A DNA stretch of 64,000 nt from positions 34,012-98,011 of the forward strand of contig SHZR01000008.1 of assembly GCA_009692205.1 (NCBI GenBank), in the 5' to 3' direction. Under the pieces are notes generated by a model. It searched no databases and had not been told where the DNA came from. It saw only the letters and a program-made list of their open reading frames with translations. This document shows positions 53,409 to 62,246 of this stretch, piece by piece (the first letter of the stretch is position 1; every line of letters starts with the position of its first letter). The DNA comes from Gemmatimonadota bacterium (GTDB lineage Bacteria > Gemmatimonadota > Gemmatimonadetes > Longimicrobiales > Gaopeijiaceae). The position numbers were made by a program, and so were the translations under genes.

Positions 53409-55013
53409 ATGATCAGGCTCGTCTCAGCGTGGGTGCTTGTCAATGGCCTGTTCCTGGCACCGGCATGGCTGTCGGCTGCCCTGACGGGCGCGCCTGTGCC
53501 CCCGTGGCTTTCCGTGGAAGCGGCCGTCCTGGTGGGTGGAATGGCGCTCCTTCCGCGACGTCCTTGGAGCCGCGCACTGGCCTGGCCGTTGGCCGCCGGG
53601 GTCGTTCTGGTCGCGGCCGTCTCGTTCGCGGATCTGGTCTTCCGAGCGAGCCTCGGTCGAGCCCTCGACCTCTCGCTGGATCTATATCTATTGGACGCCG
53701 TCTACCGCCTCGCCCTAGGCAATACCGGTTTCCTGCGCACCGTCCTCGGGATCGGGGCACTCATCGCGCTGGTCGGCCTGTCGGTCCTCTTGACCGCCTG
53801 GCTGCTCACGCCGACCTCACGGGACGGCTCCGACCGAGACCGCCGTTTGGTACCGAGGTTCGCCACCGGGATGCTCGCGGCCGCGGTCGCGCTCGGGCTG
53901 GTCGGTCTCGGAGTTCCGGCGGTCGGGAACCGAGTGGTCGCGCCCGCGGCGTCGCTCCTACTCGATCAAGCCGCGCTGTTTCGGTCGATGCGTCAGGAGC
54001 GGGCGGTATTCGCCGCCGATCTCGCGTCTCAGCCTCGCCGCTTCGCGGACGTGTCTGGACTGTTCTCGAGCCTCGAGGGGCGCAACGTCGTCGTGGCGTA
54101 CATCGAGTCGTACGGGACCGCAGCGATCGAGGATCCGCAGTTCGCAGCCGTGACCCGGCCGGTGTTGGAAGCGGCCGCGGCGCGATTCGACACCGCGGGT
54201 CTGCACATAGCGACGGGCAGGCTGGCCTCACCCACGTTGGGTGGACAGTCCTGGTACGCGCACGGCACCATGCTCAGCGGGCTCTGGCTCGAGAATCAAC
54301 TCCGCTACGAGCTCCTGCTGGCGAGCGAGCGAGAGACGTTGGTGGACGACTTCCGTCGCGCCGGCTACCGCACCGCGACGGTGATGCCCGCCATCACCAT
54401 GGCGTGGCCCCAAGCCACCCGGATCGGCTACGACGACGTGTACACTCAGCCGACCATCCCCTACGCCGGCCCACCGTTCTACTGGGTCACCATGCCGGAT
54501 CAGTTCACGTGGTCGTTCCTCGCGGGAAGGCTGCGCGAGGCAACGACTCCGCTCTTCGTCGAAGTCGGCATGGTGAGCAGCCACGCACCCTGGATCCCGG
54601 TCTTGCCGATCGTCGACTGGGATGCCGTCGGGGACGGAGCGGTCTTCACACCCTACCGACTGGATGGCTATCCGCCCGAGGAGCTGTGGTGGGACGTCGC
54701 CGTGTTGCGTGAGGGTTATGCGCGCTCGCTCGCCTACTCGCTCGAGGCCATGGCCCAGTTCGCCGAGCGGTACTTGGACGAACGGACGCTCTTGATCGTT
54801 CTCGGCGACCACCAGGCCGCGCCTTGGGTCACGGGGGCGAGCGGCGCGGACGTGCCGGTCCACGTCATCACGACGGACCCCACCCTACTGGAACCCTTCC
54901 TAGAGTGGGGCTTCCGCCCCGGCGCGCTTCCGGCTCCCGAGCCCTCGACGGCTCGCATGGACGCGTTCCGAGAGTGGTTCGTTCTGGCCTTCAGCCGCGC
55001 TCCCGGCGCGTAA
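53409..55013 (+). CDS. Membrane-bound sulfatase/LtaS-like (alkaline-phosphatase superfamily) enzyme
   Basis: The 534-residue protein has four to five N-terminal transmembrane segments (residues 1-200) and an extracytoplasmic alkaline-phosphatase-fold domain: VVAYIESYG, SPTLGGQSWYAHGTMLSG (likely Thr nucleophile), MVSSHAPWIP and LIVLGDHQAAP with the metal-binding DH. This is the arrangement of LtaS and phosphoethanolamine or phosphoglycerol transferases, which move a phosphoalcohol group from phospholipids onto glycans, as well as of sulfatases. It is divergent from the GTP cyclohydrolase gene (146 bases) and may finish the cluster's product on the outer face. ATG 53409 is preferred over an upstream GTG-like frame. 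Confidence 0.87.
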   Translation: MIRLVSAWVLVNGLFLAPAWLSAALTGAPVPPWLSVEAAVLVGGMALLPRRPWSRALAWPLAAGVVLVAAVSFADLVFRASLGRALDLSLDLYLLDAVYRLALGNTGFLRTVLGIGALIALVGLSVLLTAWLLTPTSRDGSDRDRRLVPRFATGMLAAAVALGLVGLGVPAVGNRVVAPAASLLLDQAALFRSMRQERAVFAADLASQPRRFADVSGLFSSLEGRNVVVAYIESYGTAAIEDPQFAAVTRPVLEAAAARFDTAGLHIATGRLASPTLGGQSWYAHGTMLSGLWLENQLRYELLLASERETLVDDFRRAGYRTATVMPAITMAWPQATRIGYDDVYTQPTIPYAGPPFYWVTMPDQFTWSFLAGRLREATTPLFVEVGMVSSHAPWIPVLPIVDWDAVGDGAVFTPYRLDGYPPEELWWDVAVLREGYARSLAYSLEAMAQFAERYLDERTLLIVLGDHQAAPWVTGASGADVPVHVITTDPTLLEPFLEWGFRPGALPAPEPSTARMDAFREWFVLAFSRAPGA

Positions 55014-55021
55014 ACGAAAGA

Positions 55022-55054
55022 GCCGGGAGCCCAGATCGCGTCTGGACTCCCGGC
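55022..55054. terminator. Bidirectional hairpin terminator
   Basis: A 14-base stem with one mismatch (55022-55035 with 55041-55054, GCCGGGAGCCCAGA/TCTGGACTCCCGGC) sits between the convergent stops at 55013 and 55078. AAACGAAAG precedes it on the plus strand, giving a T-rich tail for the leftward transcript. Confidence 0.75.
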
Positions 55055-55077
55055 CCGTGCCCGCAGGGACGCCGCGC

Positions 55078-55494
55078 TTACTGCTTCGCCACGGCGAAGT
55101 TCACCTGTGTGTTGCTGTAGCCCGTGAACACGAGGCGGACCGTCCAAGCGCCGGCCACTCCCGCGGGCGAGCTTACGGGTTGACCGGTGGTAGCCAACGC
55201 GCCGCTGTAGACCTGGGTGCCGACCGCGTCTCTCAGGACGAGGGTCGCCGTACCGGTCGCCCCCGCGTTGGTCGAATGCGTGACCCTCGCGAGCGTGCCG
55301 GTATTCTGCCACGTGTAGTCGTACGTCCCCGTGACGCTATTCAGGTTCGTGATCTGGAAAGCGAACGCGTCGGTGTTGTTCGTGATCTGGGGCTGGATCC
55401 CCGGGGGCGCGACCGGGTCGCTGCCGCACGCGGCCACGAAGACCACGGCGGCCAAGGCAAGGCCCCGGATGGGGATGGAGGTCATAACGCGCAT
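55078..55494 (-). CDS. Lipoprotein of unknown function
   Basis: The 138-residue lipoprotein (lipobox VVFVAAC, Cys near 23) has a mature part rich in Thr, Asn and Val, with ITNLNSVTGTYDYTWQNTGTLARVTHSTNAGATGTATL, suggesting a single Ig-like or beta-sandwich domain. GGAG lies 7 bases before ATG 55494. It is separated from the cluster's sulfatase-like gene by a shared terminator, so it is probably a separate unit. Confidence 0.7.
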   Translation of the reverse strand: MRVMTSIPIRGLALAAVVFVAACGSDPVAPPGIQPQITNNTDAFAFQITNLNSVTGTYDYTWQNTGTLARVTHSTNAGATGTATLVLRDAVGTQVYSGALATTGQPVSSPAGVAGAWTVRLVFTGYSNTQVNFAVAKQ

Positions 55495-55784
55495 GGGAAA
55501 GCTCCGAGTTCAGGTGTCAGAGTCGCTGACGGCGTGCCCGCCGAACTTGCAAAACATGTACCGACCCGGGGCAGAGGCGGGGTATCATGATCAAGTCGTT
55601 GTCGTGATTGCACTTAGGCCATCCCCTAACCCGGGACAGCGTCCGGGTTGCGCGCGGTTGACGCCCTGCCCCGAGACAGAAGGCACCAAAACTGGGCGTA
55701 GCTGCTCACCTGGCCCCGGCGCGAGTGGCCGCCTATCTTTCGAAGTTTATTATTGGGTGGACTGCCACTATCTGGGAGACCGTC
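55495..55784 (+). other. Non-coding gap before the NHL-protein gene
   Basis: I see no gene in this 290-base gap. The last 50 bases before the NHL gene include an AT-rich patch (TTTATTATT at 55746-55754) unusual for this genome, a candidate -10 region, but no matching -35 is clear. Confidence 0.4.
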
Positions 55785-56987
55785 ATGAGATTGTTCGAAA
55801 CACATCGAGGCGCCGCGAAGACGTTGCTGGTCTGTCTATTGGCTGCCTGCCAGCCCGCCGCCGAAGGGCCCGGGGCCGGTGCAGCCGACACGCCCAACAT
55901 GCCGGCGGACGCATCCGGACCTGGCGTGCCAGCGGGCGTGGCCCAGTTCGCGGTCGATCCCTTCTGGCCCCAGCCCCTGCCGAACAACTGGATCATCGGC
56001 CAGGTCGCGGGCTTGTCGATCGACGCCGACGATCACGTGTGGATCATCCACCGGCCGTGGACCGTGCAGGCCACGAACGCCGGCGCGACACCCCCTATGG
56101 CGGTGCGCGACAACGCATGGGGGTCAACCCCCGTGCAGTCGACCTGCTGCGTGACCGCGCCGCCCGTGATCGAGTTCGATGCCGAGGGCAACGTGCTGCG
56201 CAGCTGGGGAGCCGGTGAGGGCTACGACTGGTTCAACAGCGAGCACGGCATCCACGTCGACCACAACGGCAAGGTGTGGGTGGCCGGGAACGGCGACGGC
56301 GACCACCACATGATGAGGTTCACGAAGGACGGCCAGCACGAGCTCACGATCGGTGGTGTCAACGTGAGCCAGGGCAGCAACGACACGAACTCGGTGCGCG
56401 GCGTAGCGATCATGGAATCGGACGCTGCGGCGAACGAGCTCTATGTCGCGGACGGCTATGGCAACCGACGCCTCATCGTCTTCGACGCGGAGACGGGCGC
56501 GTACAAGAGGCACTGGGGCGCGTACGGCGAGCGGCCGACGGACGACAACCCGGGCCCATGGGACCCGAACGCCCCGCCGAGCCGCACGTGGCGCACGCCC
56601 GTTCACGGCCTGGCGATCGCCAACGATGGACTCGTCTACGTGACCGACCGGCCGAGCAACCGCATCCAGGTCTTCCAGAAGGACGGCACGTACGTGCGTG
56701 AGACCGTGCTGGCTCCGCTGACCTACGGCCCGGGATCGACCTGGGATGTCGTCCTAGATCCGCTGGACCCAGAGCAGCGCTTCCTCTACGTCCCCGATGG
56801 CACGAACCACAAGGTTTGGACGCTGGACCGGGAGACGCTCCAGCCTGTGCATTCGTGGGGCCGCGCGGGTCGTGCGCCGGGGCAGTTCGACTGGCTGCAC
56901 AACATGGAGTTCGACTCGCAGGGCAATGCCTTCACGGCCGAGGTGCAGACGGGACACCGCATTCAGAAGTTCAACCGCCTGCCCTGA
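55785..56987 (+). CDS. NHL-repeat beta-propeller lipoprotein
   Basis: The 400-residue exported protein has a lipobox (LLVCLLAAC, Cys near 22) and about six NHL-type blades, visible as repeated G-x-V-W-V/I and Y-V-A-D-G-Y-G-N-R segments (HVDHNGKVWVAGNGDGDHHMMRF, ELYVADGYGNRRLIVFD, LVYVTDRPSNRIQVFQKDG, FLYVPDGTNHKVWTLD). NHL propellers often bind ligands or act as peptidyl-alpha-hydroxyglycine lyase-like folds; the natural role is unknown. GGGAG precedes the ATG by 6 bases. A textbook terminator follows. Confidence 0.9.
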   Translation: MRLFETHRGAAKTLLVCLLAACQPAAEGPGAGAADTPNMPADASGPGVPAGVAQFAVDPFWPQPLPNNWIIGQVAGLSIDADDHVWIIHRPWTVQATNAGATPPMAVRDNAWGSTPVQSTCCVTAPPVIEFDAEGNVLRSWGAGEGYDWFNSEHGIHVDHNGKVWVAGNGDGDHHMMRFTKDGQHELTIGGVNVSQGSNDTNSVRGVAIMESDAAANELYVADGYGNRRLIVFDAETGAYKRHWGAYGERPTDDNPGPWDPNAPPSRTWRTPVHGLAIANDGLVYVTDRPSNRIQVFQKDGTYVRETVLAPLTYGPGSTWDVVLDPLDPEQRFLYVPDGTNHKVWTLDRETLQPVHSWGRAGRAPGQFDWLHNMEFDSQGNAFTAEVQTGHRIQKFNRLP

Positions 56988-57011
56988 GATCATCGCCGAA
57001 CCGGCGAACGT

Positions 57012-57059
57012 GAACCGCCGCGCGCTCCCGACACCAGGAGCGCGCGGCGGTTCTTTTTT
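57012..57059 (+). terminator. Rho-independent terminator
   Basis: A perfect 17-base stem (57012-57028 with 57037-57053), an 8-base loop and six T residues (57054-57059) end the NHL-protein transcript. It is the clearest terminator in the window. Confidence 0.97.
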
Positions 57060-57075
57060 CCCTCGGCGCTACCGC

Positions 57076-57705
57076 CTAGTGGTGCGGCGCGCTGTGGATC
57101 GAGTCGGGCGTGATCGCCGGCAGGTTGAACACGTGATTGGCGCACGTCACTGCCGGGTTGTACGGGGCGAACATGCCACTCGGGTTGTCCCGGTAGAGCC
57201 ACATGTGCAGATGGTAGTGCGCAGGATATCCCGTCACCTGGTCGTCGGGCGAGGAGATGAACGGCACCTTCCCGAAGGACGGCGGGTTCCGGTGCCCGAC
57301 CTCTTCCCACGCCCTGGCGTTGACCATGTTCGCGATCGCCACGAGCTGCAGCGTGCTGTCGGCCTGCGGCTCGTAGACCAGCAGCGCGGGCCGCAGGAAG
57401 TCGTCGTGGATTCCCGTGACGTCCAGGCGCGTGGCCATCTCCGCTTCGACGCCGAGCAAGTCCCGGCGGAGGTAGTGCACGCCGATCGCTCCCAGATCCT
57501 GCAGCTCACCGAGGTAGTAGGCGGTCTCGCACACATCGAGGGGATCCCGTGTATACCCATCGGCGAGCGCCGCATCCACGCTCTGATACCGACTCGTGGC
57601 GGCCCGAACCTCCTCGAAAGAGGGGGCGGGTGCGTCTGTGCACGCGGTGAGCAGGATCGCCACGACGGCGAGGGTTTGTGCGGTGTCGCTCGTGCGGAGA
57701 GTCAT
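57076..57705 (-). CDS. Lipoprotein of unknown function
   Basis: The 209-residue lipoprotein (lipobox VVAILLTAC, Cys near 22) has DGYTRDPLDVCETAYYLGELQDLGAIGVHYLRRDLL and a C-terminal HYHLHMWLYRDNPSGMFAPYNPAVTC, which I recognise as a recurrent pattern in uncharacterised secreted proteins of environmental bacteria, but not as a named family. Three His in AHYHLH suggest metal binding. It converges on the NHL gene with the terminator between and is divergent from a secreted Ala-rich gene. Confidence 0.8.
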   Translation of the reverse strand: MTLRTSDTAQTLAVVAILLTACTDAPAPSFEEVRAATSRYQSVDAALADGYTRDPLDVCETAYYLGELQDLGAIGVHYLRRDLLGVEAEMATRLDVTGIHDDFLRPALLVYEPQADSTLQLVAIANMVNARAWEEVGHRNPPSFGKVPFISSPDDQVTGYPAHYHLHMWLYRDNPSGMFAPYNPAVTCANHVFNLPAITPDSIHSAPHH

Positions 57706-57720
57706 GGCCGGATGATAGCA

Positions 57721-57735
57721 TACGGAGCTTCCGTA
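57721..57735. promoter_or_regulatory. Inverted repeat in a divergent promoter
   Basis: TACGGA (57721-57726) and TCCGTA (57730-57735) form a perfect 6-bp inverted repeat with a 3-base spacer between the divergent starts at 57705 and 57765. It may be an operator. Confidence 0.35.
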
Positions 57736-57764
57736 GGCACCCCGCGATCATTGGTGAGCCACCC

Positions 57765-58403
57765 ATGCGCCCAACTGTAGGCCTCTGCCTCCTCGCCGCC
57801 CTGAGCGTCGCGTCCACCCCGCTCGAGGCAACGTCTCAGGTCTCGGCCCAGACGCATATCGCGCACGTCATGAGCGGCTTCCCCGGCGCACCGAACGGAG
57901 CCGCCCTCCTCGCGGTGGCCGAGGCCGACGCCGCGATGGCCGTGGAGCACGCTCGGCTCGCGGGTTCCGACAGGACCGACATCGGCCCGATGGTCCGCCA
58001 CGCGCGCCACGTGCTCCATACTCTCGATGCGAGCGCGATCGCGAGCGGTCCCGGGAGCGGGTTTGGTGTGGGGCCGGCGGCCGACGCGATCGCCCAGCAC
58101 ATCGAGCTCGCCGCGCAGGCGGAGGGTGCGTCCGAGGGCGTGCGTCAGCACGCCGCCCACGTGGCCACGGCGGCCCGAGCGGTTTCGGCACGGGCCACAG
58201 CCATGCGCGAAGTCGCCAACCAGATCGTCAGGACGTCGGACTACGTCGCAGCCTTCGACCTGGTGCGACAGCTCCAACGCCTCGCAGGGCAGCTGGTTTC
58301 CGGTGCGGATAGCTCCGGCGACGGATCGATCGCGCTCGCCGAGGGCGGACTCGAGCACGTCCGCACCCACATGGGCCTGATGACTTCGAGCGCAGCGCGG
58401 TGA
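57765..58403 (+). CDS. Secreted Ala-rich helical protein
   Basis: The 212-residue product has a signal peptide (ending VSAQT). The mature part is almost entirely helical and alanine-rich, with regularly spaced histidines (HIAHVMSGFPGAPNGAALLAVAEADAAMAVEHARLA, MVRHARHVLHTLDA, IAQHIELAAQ), suggesting a helical bundle that could bind metal or haem. I do not recognise a family. The MoxR gene follows 24 bases later (or overlaps if a GTG at 58400 is used). Confidence 0.75.
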   Translation: MRPTVGLCLLAALSVASTPLEATSQVSAQTHIAHVMSGFPGAPNGAALLAVAEADAAMAVEHARLAGSDRTDIGPMVRHARHVLHTLDASAIASGPGSGFGVGPAADAIAQHIELAAQAEGASEGVRQHAAHVATAARAVSARATAMREVANQIVRTSDYVAAFDLVRQLQRLAGQLVSGADSSGDGSIALAEGGLEHVRTHMGLMTSSAAR

Positions 58404-58426
58404 CACCGCTCCCTGCAGGAGACCCC

Positions 58427-59398
58427 ATGCAGGAGGTCACGACGACCGCCGGTTCCGCGCTGCTCACCAAGCTGACGGAGGCCGTCCACCAACGTGTCGT
58501 CGGCCAACAAGGGGCGATCGAGGGGCTGCTCGTCGCGCTGCTGACGGGTGGCCACATCCTTCTGGAGGGCCTGCCGGGCCTCGCCAAGACGCTCATGGTG
58601 AGGACTCTGGCCCAGTCCCTCCACACGGACTTCCGCCGGATCCAGTTCACGCCGGACCTTCTTCCGTCCGACATCATCGGCACGCCCGTCTTCGATCAGC
58701 GCACGAGCCAGTTCCGCGTCCAGAAGGGGCCGATCTTCTCCCACATCGTCCTCGCGGACGAGATCAATCGTGCCCCGCCCAAGGTGCAGGCGGCCCTTCT
58801 CGAGGCGATGGAGGAGCGGCAAGTCACGATCGCCGGTGAGACCTACGCGTTGGGCTCGCCCTTCATGGTGCTCGCGACCCAGAACCCGGTCGAGCTGCAC
58901 GGCACCTACCCGCTCGCCGAGGCTCAGCTCGATCGCTTCGCCCTGAAGCTCGACATCGGCTACCCGACGAGGGCGGAGGAGAAGGCCATCGTGCGGCAGG
59001 TGGCGGACGGCGGGCAGGGGCCGATCGCCGCGGTGGCGAGCGTCGAGGAACTCGCGGCGGCCCGCGAGGAGGTCGCGGCCGTGCACCTGGAAGACAAGGT
59101 CCTGGACTACATCGTCGAGCTCTCGTTCGCGACGAGGGAGCCGAGCACGGTGGGCCTCGCGGAGCTCGAGGATCTCATCGAGTTCGGCACGTCCCCACGC
59201 GCCACGATCTTCCTGTCGCGTGCGGCGAAGGCGAGGGCGTTCCTCCGGGGTCGCGACTACGTGCTGCCGGATGACGTCAAGGCGATGGTGCCGAGCGTGC
59301 TCTGTCACCGCCTGAAGACCACCTACGAGGCGGACGCACGGGGCATCGACTCCCGTGAGATCATCCGCCGCGTGCTCGGCGCCGTACCGGCGCCCTAA
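58427..59398 (+). CDS. MoxR-family AAA+ ATPase
   Basis: The 323-residue AAA+ protein has GLPGLAKT (Walker A), VLADEINRAPPKVQAALLEAM (Walker B and sensor region), QNPVELHGTYPLAEAQLDRF and a C-terminal lid domain. MoxR ATPases act as chaperones that help insert metal or assemble complexes, usually with DUF58/VWA partners, as here. ATG 58427 has AGGAG 6 bases upstream and is preferred to the GTG at 58400. The DUF58 gene follows 19 bases later. Confidence 0.95.
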   Translation: MQEVTTTAGSALLTKLTEAVHQRVVGQQGAIEGLLVALLTGGHILLEGLPGLAKTLMVRTLAQSLHTDFRRIQFTPDLLPSDIIGTPVFDQRTSQFRVQKGPIFSHIVLADEINRAPPKVQAALLEAMEERQVTIAGETYALGSPFMVLATQNPVELHGTYPLAEAQLDRFALKLDIGYPTRAEEKAIVRQVADGGQGPIAAVASVEELAAAREEVAAVHLEDKVLDYIVELSFATREPSTVGLAELEDLIEFGTSPRATIFLSRAAKARAFLRGRDYVLPDDVKAMVPSVLCHRLKTTYEADARGIDSREIIRRVLGAVPAP

Positions 59399-59417
59399 GT
59401 CTACGCCAGGTGCTTCC

Positions 59418-60335
59418 GTGCCGTTGAAGCAGCCGTCGCATGTCTTCTCCAAGGAGATCGCGGCGCAAGTAAGGCGCATCGAGCTCCGCACGAGAGGGCT
59501 GGTCGAGTCGCTCTTCAGCGGAGAATACCACTCGGTCTTCAAGGGTCGAGGCCTTGAGTTCTCCGACGTGCGCGAATACCAGCCCGGCGACGACATCCGC
59601 GCGATCGACTGGAACGTGACCGCGCGGCGCGGCCAGCTCTTCATGAAGGAATACGTGGAGGAGCGCGAGCTCACCGCGCTGCTCGTCGTGGACCTCTCGG
59701 CGTCGAAGGAGTTCGGCACCGGCGCCAAGTCGAACGCGCTCGTCGCGTCGGAGATCGCGGCGATCCTCGCGTTCGCGGCCACGCGCAACAACGACCGCGT
59801 CGGCCTCCTCCTCGTCACGGATCGGGTGGAGATGTTCGTCCCGCCCGACTCGGGTCGCCGTCATGTCATGCGGCTGGTCCTCGAGCTGCTCTCCTTCCGG
59901 CCGAGCGGGCGTGGCACGCGACTATCTTTAGCGCTCGAGTATGCTACGCGCGTGCTCAAGCGGCGCTCGGCCGTCTTCCTGGTGAGCGACTTCCTCTTGG
60001 ACGACGCGTCGGATCCGGAGTTCACCCGCGCGGCCGGGCGCGTCAGCCACGACCACGATCTGGTGCCGATTCGTCTGACCGATCCCGGAGGTGCGCAGCT
60101 GCCTGACGTGGGCCTCCTCGTCCTCGTGGATCCGGAGACCGGTCAACGTCACGTGGTGAACACGGGCTCCGCCCGTGTGCGGGCCGCGTACACCAGCAAG
60201 AAGGCGGAGCAGCACGCCATGCTGACCGCGATCTTCCGCGAGCTCCAGGTGGACATCATGGAGGTGGACACGACCCAGGATGCCGTGCCGGCGCTCATCG
60301 GCTTCTTCCGGCAACGCGAGTGTCACGGCCGGTGA
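59418..60335 (+). CDS. DUF58 protein (VWA-like partner of MoxR)
   Basis: The 305-residue protein contains the DUF58 core GRGLEFSDVREYQPGDDIRAIDWNVTARRGQLFMKEYVEERE (from about residue 46), then a VWA-like domain with the MIDAS start VVDLSASKEFG (residues 92-102) and a later SDFLLDD acidic motif. With MoxR it forms the usual MoxR-DUF58 pair, but no further VWA, DUF4381 or BatA-type genes follow, so the operon is short. The GTG at 59418 has AGGTG 6 bases before it. It converges on prfC (7 bases). Confidence 0.93.
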   Translation: MPLKQPSHVFSKEIAAQVRRIELRTRGLVESLFSGEYHSVFKGRGLEFSDVREYQPGDDIRAIDWNVTARRGQLFMKEYVEERELTALLVVDLSASKEFGTGAKSNALVASEIAAILAFAATRNNDRVGLLLVTDRVEMFVPPDSGRRHVMRLVLELLSFRPSGRGTRLSLALEYATRVLKRRSAVFLVSDFLLDDASDPEFTRAAGRVSHDHDLVPIRLTDPGGAQLPDVGLLVLVDPETGQRHVVNTGSARVRAAYTSKKAEQHAMLTAIFRELQVDIMEVDTTQDAVPALIGFFRQRECHGR

Positions 60336-60342
60336 GGGACGG

Positions 60343-61995
60343 TCACGACAGAGCCGCGGTCATCCCCTCCCGAGTTACGTCCTGACGACCGGACGTACGC
60401 GGCTGCACGTCTTCGAAGACCAGGCGCTTCTCGCGAGTCACCGTCCGCTCGAGCACCCACTCGTTCTCGAAGAGGATCATGGGAAGCCCGTCGGCATCCT
60501 GGACGCGCCTCACGCCGTACCCGGCCGCCAACTTGGCGATCTCTGTCTCCGGGCCCCGTACCCAGCGCGCGGCGCAGAACGAAAGTTTGTCCAGGATCAC
60601 CTCCACTCCATACTCCCGCCGCAGCCGATCCACGAGCACCTCGAACTGGAGCTGCCCCACCGCACCGACCACCGGAACGGGGCCCGTGAGCGAATCTGAA
60701 TAGAGCAGCAGGACGGTGCCCTCCTCCGCCAGGTGCCTGAGGCCCTTGTCGAGGTGCTTGCGACGCATCGCGTCGTCCAACCGGACCTGCGCGAAGTGCT
60801 CGGGCGAGAAGCGCGGCACACCGGGATACTCGAGGGGCTCCACGGCCAGCGTGTCGCCGACGCGAACCTCACCGCGGTCGTGCAGCCCGACCACGTCGCC
60901 CGCCACCGCGGTGTCGCCGTGGGTCCGCTCGCCGCCGAGAAACTCCTGCGGCCGCGCGAGGCGAAGCGTCCGACCCGTGCGGGAGACGGTCGCCGACATG
61001 CCCGCCTCGAACTGCCCCGAGCACACACGCAGGAACGCGACGCGGTCTCGATGGCGGGGGTCCATGTTCGCCTGGATCTTGAAGACGAAACCCGAAAAAG
61101 GTGCCTCCACCGGATCGACCGGACCGTGGTTGCTCTCCCGCGCCGTCGGGGGCGGTGCATGGTCGAGGAAGTGTCGTAGGAGCAAGTCCACGCCGACGTT
61201 CGTGAGCGCGCTGCCGAAGAAGACCGGACTCGCCTCGCCCCGTGCGACGGCCGTGAAGTCGATGCCCTCGCCCGCGCCATCGAGGAGCCCCAACTGGTCG
61301 CGGAGCGGCTCCAGCACGTCGGGCTCGAGCACCGTCGCGACCTCGTCGCCGGTGAGGTCGTAGACCGTGACCTCGGCACGTGTCGCGCCGTGATCCTCTC
61401 CCCGCTGGTAGAGGTGGATGGTGCGGTCGCCGCGGTCCACCATACCGATCAGCCTCCCGTCGCGCATCACGGGCCACGTGTAGGCGAAGCAACGGATGCC
61501 CAGATCCGACTGCACGTCGTCGATCAGCCCGAGAGGATCGACCCCAGCGCGGTCGCACTTGTTGACGAACGTGAAGATCGGCAGGCGCCGCTTCCGGCAC
61601 ACGCTGAACAGCTGACGGGTGCGCGTCTCGACTCCTTTGCGATTGTCGAGGAGCATCACCGCGCTGTCGGCCGCCGTGAGCGCGCGGTACGTGTCCTCCG
61701 AGAAGTCCTCGTGGCCCGGCGTATCCAGCAGGTTGATGCGGAAGCCCTGGTAGTCGAAGTGCAGCACGCTCGCGGTAATGGAGATGCCGCGCTCCTTCTC
61801 CATCTCCATCCAGTCCGACGTGGCGTGCCGGGTCGCGCGCCGCGACTTCACCGATCCGGCCGTGTGGATGGCGCCTCCATATAGAAGGAGCTTCTCGGTG
61901 AGCGTGGTCTTGCCCGCGTCCGGATGACTGATGATGGCGAACGTCCGGCGACGGGCGACCTCGCGGGCGAGATCGAAATGCACGGAGTCGCTCAC
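60343..61995 (-). CDS. prfC: Peptide chain release factor 3
   Basis: RF3 is the GTPase that removes RF1 and RF2 from the ribosome after termination. The 550-residue protein (E. coli: 529) has the G1 motif SHPDAGKTTLTEKLL, switch I residues RGISITASV, G3 LLDTPGHEDFSEDTYR, G4 NKCDR and the RF3-specific C-terminal domain (VGAVGQLQFEVLVDRLRREYGVE). It is the third gene of a leftward operon after a PIN toxin and its antitoxin, with its ATG overlapping the antitoxin stop (ATGA), so its translation is coupled to a toxin-antitoxin locus. Confidence 0.96.
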   Translation of the reverse strand: MSDSVHFDLAREVARRRTFAIISHPDAGKTTLTEKLLLYGGAIHTAGSVKSRRATRHATSDWMEMEKERGISITASVLHFDYQGFRINLLDTPGHEDFSEDTYRALTAADSAVMLLDNRKGVETRTRQLFSVCRKRRLPIFTFVNKCDRAGVDPLGLIDDVQSDLGIRCFAYTWPVMRDGRLIGMVDRGDRTIHLYQRGEDHGATRAEVTVYDLTGDEVATVLEPDVLEPLRDQLGLLDGAGEGIDFTAVARGEASPVFFGSALTNVGVDLLLRHFLDHAPPPTARESNHGPVDPVEAPFSGFVFKIQANMDPRHRDRVAFLRVCSGQFEAGMSATVSRTGRTLRLARPQEFLGGERTHGDTAVAGDVVGLHDRGEVRVGDTLAVEPLEYPGVPRFSPEHFAQVRLDDAMRRKHLDKGLRHLAEEGTVLLLYSDSLTGPVPVVGAVGQLQFEVLVDRLRREYGVEVILDKLSFCAARWVRGPETEIAKLAAGYGVRRVQDADGLPMILFENEWVLERTVTREKRLVFEDVQPRTSGRQDVTREGMTAALS

Positions 61996-62246
61996 CTACC
62001 CACGCCATCAGGCAGCTCGTCCCCCGGCAGAGGCGGTGCGTTCGGTGCCTTGGCAAGCGCGTCGAGAAAGCGCTCCCTCGATCCTCTCTTAGCCCTGGCC
62101 TCGAGATACGCAACCGTGTCGAGCGCGGAGACCTTCTCAGCCAGCGCGGTCGCGATGAGCTGATTGATGGACACGCCTTCTAGCTTGGCGAGCGCTCTCG
62201 CTCGCTCGTGTAGCGATTCGGGCAGTCTAAGGCTCATCGTGCTCAT
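61992..62246 (-). CDS. Ribbon-helix-helix antitoxin
   Basis: The 84-residue protein has an N-terminal ribbon-helix-helix (SLRLPESLHERARALAKLEGVSINQLIATALAEKV, residues 5-39), followed by a basic region and a proline-rich acidic tail (PPLPGDELPD). It resembles HicB-like and Arc-type antitoxins. It overlaps both the toxin stop (ATGA at 62243-62246) and the prfC start (ATGA at 61992-61995), so it sits in the middle of a coupled three-gene operon with the toxin first, the reverse of the vapBC order. Confidence 0.85.
   Translation of the reverse strand: MSTMSLRLPESLHERARALAKLEGVSINQLIATALAEKVSALDTVAYLEARAKRGSRERFLDALAKAPNAPPLPGDELPDGVGR

Noticed and set aside
34943..55013. Interpretation of the cluster as an ordinary riboflavin operon
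   Set aside because: RibH, RibE and the RibD deaminase half are missing, the RibB domain is degenerate, and the genes are mixed with glycosyltransferases, methyltransferases and exporters.
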